DNA from: Cynocephalus volans
Taxonomy: Eukaryota > Chordata > Mammalia > Dermoptera > Cynocephalidae
NCBI RefSeq assembly: GCF_027409185.1
Contig: NC_084462.1
Coordinates: 86,476,179 to 86,540,178, forward strand
DNA: 64,000 nt
Direction: 5' to 3'
Shown here: piece by piece, positions 58,606 through 64,000 of the stretch
Layout of the letters: every line of letters starts with the position of its first letter
Numbering within the stretch: the stretch's first letter is position 1
Notes under the pieces: generated by a model
What the model was told of the DNA's origin: nothing
Databases searched by the model: none
The model's input: the letters and a program-made list of their open reading frames with translations, nothing else
Made by a program: the position numbers and the translations under genes

Positions 58606-59545
58606 TCCTTCATGAACTAGCTGTTGTACTAATTTGTTTATATGCTTCACATCAATCACACTCCAGCACAGTTCACACATTAAACTTGATCATATTAGGA
58701 TTCTTGCGGGGCTAACCATACACCCAATTCTTCCCATTAATTAGTCTGTTAGGCCTTACTAAGCTCCTTACCCAGCCTGAAGGCTGTCCTTATGCCACCC
58801 ACACACTTCTATGCCTTATGATTTATACCAATCTTCAACCCTGGATCATTGCCACCATCTACTTTCTCTGCCTCCTAGCTAAACAGTACTGATGAAAACT
58901 AGATGCAACATCCCATATCTTGCTCACTACAAATTCAAACTGTGGAATTTCAATTCCACCTTTGCTATTTGGCCATCTCTTTATGCTCACAATTTTCTCT
59001 GTCGTTCTCAATAGATGAACTCATTTCACATTTATCTCAATCCCTATCTCTTCACCATGGTCTCATACACCCTCTATCTTTATCTTCTGTCTTAAAGGAA
59101 AAGATAGCCCTTTCTCTAAAACGAACCTGTACTCCAGAAAAGACCCTATTCTTAATTCCCAATCTCATTAACATGAAGAGCTGGTATTTTTATAGCCATT
59201 CATATTTTACATAGTGCTTTCAGAAACATTATCTCATTCAACCTTCAAATCAGTCCAACACAGACTAAAAAGAAACCCAAGGTTCATTGCTACTCATGGC
59301 CCTTCAGTGATCCAGGGTTGAGGTTCCTTCTTCTGTTCCCCTTATTTTTCCCCACTCCTCTCTATTATACTAACCTAATCTGGGAAATCATTTCACAATA
59401 TATCAAGCTTGGTTGTCCTTTAATAGAGTCCACCTTACTTAGCCCAGGAGTCATGTGTCTCAAGACAAAAGAAACTCCAAGTCAAAGAGTTATGAATGGT
59501 TAACCCAGCACAATCACATTCTCATAGAGAACGGTATATAAGCAA

Positions 59546-59619
59546 GGGTACTTCTACAAGTTCATGGAAAGACTGGTATTGTCTTTTAATTCCATATTCC
59601 ACAAACTTGATACAGTACC
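59546..59619. mobile_element. Mariner-type MITE (~74 bp) in MAPK6 intron
   Basis: GGGTACTTCTACAAGTTCAT and the inverted TTCCACAAACTTGATACAGT-ACC ends. Third copy of the family at 25360 and 42295. Confidence 0.7.
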
Positions 59620-60464
59620 ATCGAATATCCACTTACACAAAGACAAAATACTCAATTCTCTAGCATTTGGGAATTGTAGGCAGCAGGGAATGAGAGGAAG
59701 AGGTAGGAAAGAAACTAGCCAGGCTGATCTCCCAACTGTATGCATATACAGAACATTTCCATCACTGTAGAAAGTTCTACTGGACAGCACTGCTCTAGAG
59801 GAAACCGATCTATTTGATACAATGGTGCTAAAGTGTGCTAAGGTATAGAAATACATGATAACATCTCATCCTCCCTTTCTCTACAGTTTAAGTATGGAGG
59901 GAAATGAAAAAGAGGTATTCGTTTAAACACATTAACCAGAGTAGGGTTCCTAGAAGTTTTATGTGTTCATTCATATGTACTTAATCCTGTTTGCTTTTTT
60001 CCTCTGAAGATCATAAACAGTGTAGGGAGACGTATTATTTTTACCAAGTCCCCCCACTGCCTCAATGTGCTCTGCCCCCAAATAAAACAATGTTAATCAG
60101 GAAGAAACTGGTATGGAACATATCTAAATAATAAGTTTTTAGTCTCAGAATCTTTACCTATGCTGCATTGCAATTGTATACAAGCACAGTTCTGCCATAT
60201 GTGGACACCAAAGATTTGTGCCCAATGGTTAATTTAATGAATCCATTATGAAAGATATTCAACACACAGGAATAAACCCAAGCCATCAGCCAAACATTCA
60301 GCTTGGTTCAAAGGTGAGTAAGACATGGTCCCCACCCTAACTAGGTTAAGAAGAAGGAAGATTCAATTGCATTATTTAGCAAGATTACAAATGTTTCAAC
60401 AGCAATGCCTCTTTTGATAAGACACAGCAATAGTGACAATGACTCTGAAGCAGATCCAGGTTAT

Positions 60465-60775
60465 CCCTGAACAGCGTCTCTCAACCTGGTTGGACAGTCA
60501 CACCTATATGGAGGGAGGGAGGTACTGGGATGGATTTGTTTATTAATTTATTTAGTTAGTTTATTTATTTAAAAGATGACCAGTAAGGGGATTTTAACCC
60601 TTGACTTGGTGTTGTCAGCACCACACTCTCCCAAGTGAGCCACGGGCTGGCCCTTATAGAGGGTTTTAAAAATGTAGACACCCACCGTGCTCCCCACTCC
60701 ACCTCCCAATTCTGATTTAATAGTCTGCATTTTAAAAGAGCTCCCACAGATGACTCTCAGGCATAATCCAATGTC
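60465..60775. mobile_element. MER5 remnant interrupted by a SINE
   Basis: Left part ACAGCGTCTCTCAACCTGGT, right part CCCACTCCACCTCCCAATTC, TGATTTAATAGTCTGC and AGAGCTCCCACAGATGACTC. The SINE at 60571-60654 lies between them. Confidence 0.7.
60571..60654 (-). mobile_element. Chimeric CYN-like monomer, antisense
   Basis: AAAAGATGACCAGTAAGGGG, TTTTAACCCTTGACTTGGTG, TTGTCAGCACCACACTCTCC and GAGCCACGGGCTGGCCC: the 3' body of monomer 2 joined to the head of monomer 1, as at 22694-22793, so this is a repeatable architecture. Confidence 0.85.
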
Positions 60776-61212
60776 ATGTGACTGCTATTCAATTATGAAC
60801 AGGGACCTCATGACAGTGCTGTACAAGGTTAGGAGCAAGAAAGCTAGCAATGGAATTTGATTGTGAAGATATATTAAAAGACTGGTTAAGTTCCACTCAA
60901 ATATTGTTTGGAAAAAAGACTGGTTAGGGATGTAGAACCATTAAAAAGGAAGCTTGAAAAACCTGCTGAAATTAAATATAGCAGTTTCCTTTTTATTTAG
61001 CATTTATATGAGTTCTAAGTATATTTGAGATAAAAACAACGCCATTATGATTTTGCCACCCAATACCTAATTTGCAAAACACTTCTGACTTTAAAACACT
61101 TTAATATACACTAACCTGAAACACATATGATGATCAGAGTGGGTGCTACGAATAATGGATGTATAATTAACAAAAAGTTTAAGATGTTTAGCAAACTATT
61201 CCTAACTTTTTT

Positions 61213-61309
61213 CTTTTTATTTTGGTGGCTGGTTGGTACAGGGATCAAACCCTGGAAGTTGGTGTTTATCAGCACCATGCTCTGATAACTAAACAAACTG
61301 GCCATCCCC
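61213..61309 (-). mobile_element. CYN-like SINE monomer, antisense, diverged
   Basis: TATTTTGGTGGCTGGTTGGT, GGGATCAAACCCTGGAAGTT, TTTATCAGCACCATGC and CTGGCCATCCCC. TCCTAACTTTTTT / TTCTAACTTTTTT flank it. Confidence 0.8.
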
Positions 61310-61634
61310 TTCTAACTTTTTTGAATGATGAGAGAACAATATAATTCTGACACTGATGTACCTTAATATACTATAATTCTTAAAGATACAAGACAGTCAA
61401 TTTTTAAGAGAAATATTTTTCACACCTAATGTTCTCCCTTAAGAAAAGTTACCTTATTACAGACTACTACAAAAGTTAGACTTTTGTATCTTATTGATAT
61501 CAACAAATCCTAAAGATATGCCACTCCATTTGGGGACAAAAACTAATTCCTAATTGCTTTAGTGGTCAATGAAGTTTTGATTCTCTCCAAGCATCAAAGC
61601 ATGCACAACCTCTCACACTTAGCACCTAACACTT

Positions 61635-61802
61635 TTTTTTTCTCAAAAGATGACCAGTAAAGGGATCTTAACCTTTGACTTGGTGTTGTCAGCACCACGT
61701 TCTCCGAAGTGAGCTAACCAGCCATCCCTATATAGGGATCCGAACCCGTGGCCTTGGTGTTACCAGAACCACACTCTCCCAAGTGAGCCACAGGCTGACC
61801 CT
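61635..61802 (-). mobile_element. CYN-like dimeric SINE, antisense, with perfect duplication
   Basis: T-run, AAAGATGACCAGTAAAGGGA, CATCCCTATATAGGGATCCG linker and GAGCCACAGGCTGACCC end. CACCTAACACTT at 61623-61634 and 61803-61814. Sense relative to MAPK6 transcription. Confidence 0.93.
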
Positions 61803-62286
61803 CACCTAACACTTCTAACACCAATCTACAAGCTCATATGTTTTGTTTGCTCATAGGGCTTAATACAGAGTCACACACTATTTTTGCTTTAGTTTCACTC
61901 TTCCCTCCATCTCTTTCTTGCCATGAAGATCTTACTTTCCCTGTGACTTAATTTTCTTTCACATCCAAATCGAATTCATGCCCATACTTACTTATCAAGC
62001 AACCCTCACAGAACTCCATTCCAGTTCAGACAGTGCCAGTGAGTCAATATGCTCACCTACAGTAGGTAATCAGAAGTGTAAACTGGAATAGTAAATGGAG
62101 TTAGAACCAGGAGGGGTACACTTTCTGGAATCTCAAAAATTACTCAGAGGAACAAAGAAACAGATCTCAGCCTAACAGCCAAGCCAAAAAAGGGGAAGAG
62201 TAAAGTTTTAGGTAGACTATTTGGGAGAAAGCCAGATATCTAAGGATAAAGAGCTAAAGCTTCCCTGCATAAATTCTGCTTTTACT

Positions 62287-62306
62287 TACATACACACACA
62301 CACACA

Positions 62307-62342
<36 letters not shown>
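62287..62342. repeat. (AC)n-(ACGC)n microsatellite 31 bases inside the MAPK6 donor
   Basis: About eight AC dinucleotides merge into at least eight ACGC tetranucleotides, ending CGCATTAACATG. Strict purine-pyrimidine alternation (Z-DNA-prone) with dense CpG in an otherwise CpG-poor intron. The exon 4 donor GT is at 62374-62373. Confidence 0.95.
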
Positions 62343-62357
62343 TTAACATGATAGTTA

Positions 62358-64000
<1,643 letters not shown>

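Overview
This is a mammalian chromosomal window: introns with GT/AG borders, an isolated CpG island, and dense interspersed repeats (L1, MIR, MER5, MaLR/ERVL LTRs, mariner and Tigger remnants). The SINEs are lineage-diagnostic. They are tRNA-Ile-derived monomers and dimers with an A box, a 'GGTTCGGATCC'-type B box and an A-tail. They resemble what I know of the colugo (Dermoptera) CYN SINEs, so I infer a colugo such as Galeopterus at moderate confidence. No bacterial, plasmid or free viral content is present.

Layout. 1-1200: decayed antisense ERVL-type pol split by a MaLR LTR. 1790-4760 (+): CpG island and a two-exon BCL2L10 locus that appears inactivated (start codon lost, two 1-base deletions, late nonsense codon). 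4.8-52.4 kb: gene-free interval packed with nested transposons. It includes three copies of a composite VNTR-bearing retroposon, a family of about 370-460 bp solo LTRs, CYN-like SINEs of several architectures, and L1 3' ends carrying a CCA/CCG-rich block. 52.48-53.15 kb (+): a full-length, intact-ORF processed copy of RPL17 with perfect target-site duplications. About 53.5-64 kb (-): the 3' half of MAPK6 (ERK3), with three coding exons, introns and the 3' UTR. The 5' exons lie beyond the right edge.

The order BCL2L10 (+) facing MAPK6 (-) matches the conserved synteny of human 15q21.2, where the two genes are convergent neighbours; this supports both gene calls. MAPK6 is the only clearly functional host gene here. 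The exons visible encode the end of the kinase domain, the MK5-docking FHIEDE motif and the whole C-terminal extension. A strong CTCF-like motif lies at about 35.2 kb between the two genes.

I found no new multi-gene system. The most novel material is the composite L1-head/VNTR retroposon (one copy carries a solo LTR whose exact empty site is preserved in a second copy), the apparent unitary loss of BCL2L10, and a SINE that moved together with an L1-like 3' tail. All repeat family names come from recognition and in-window comparison, not from a database search.
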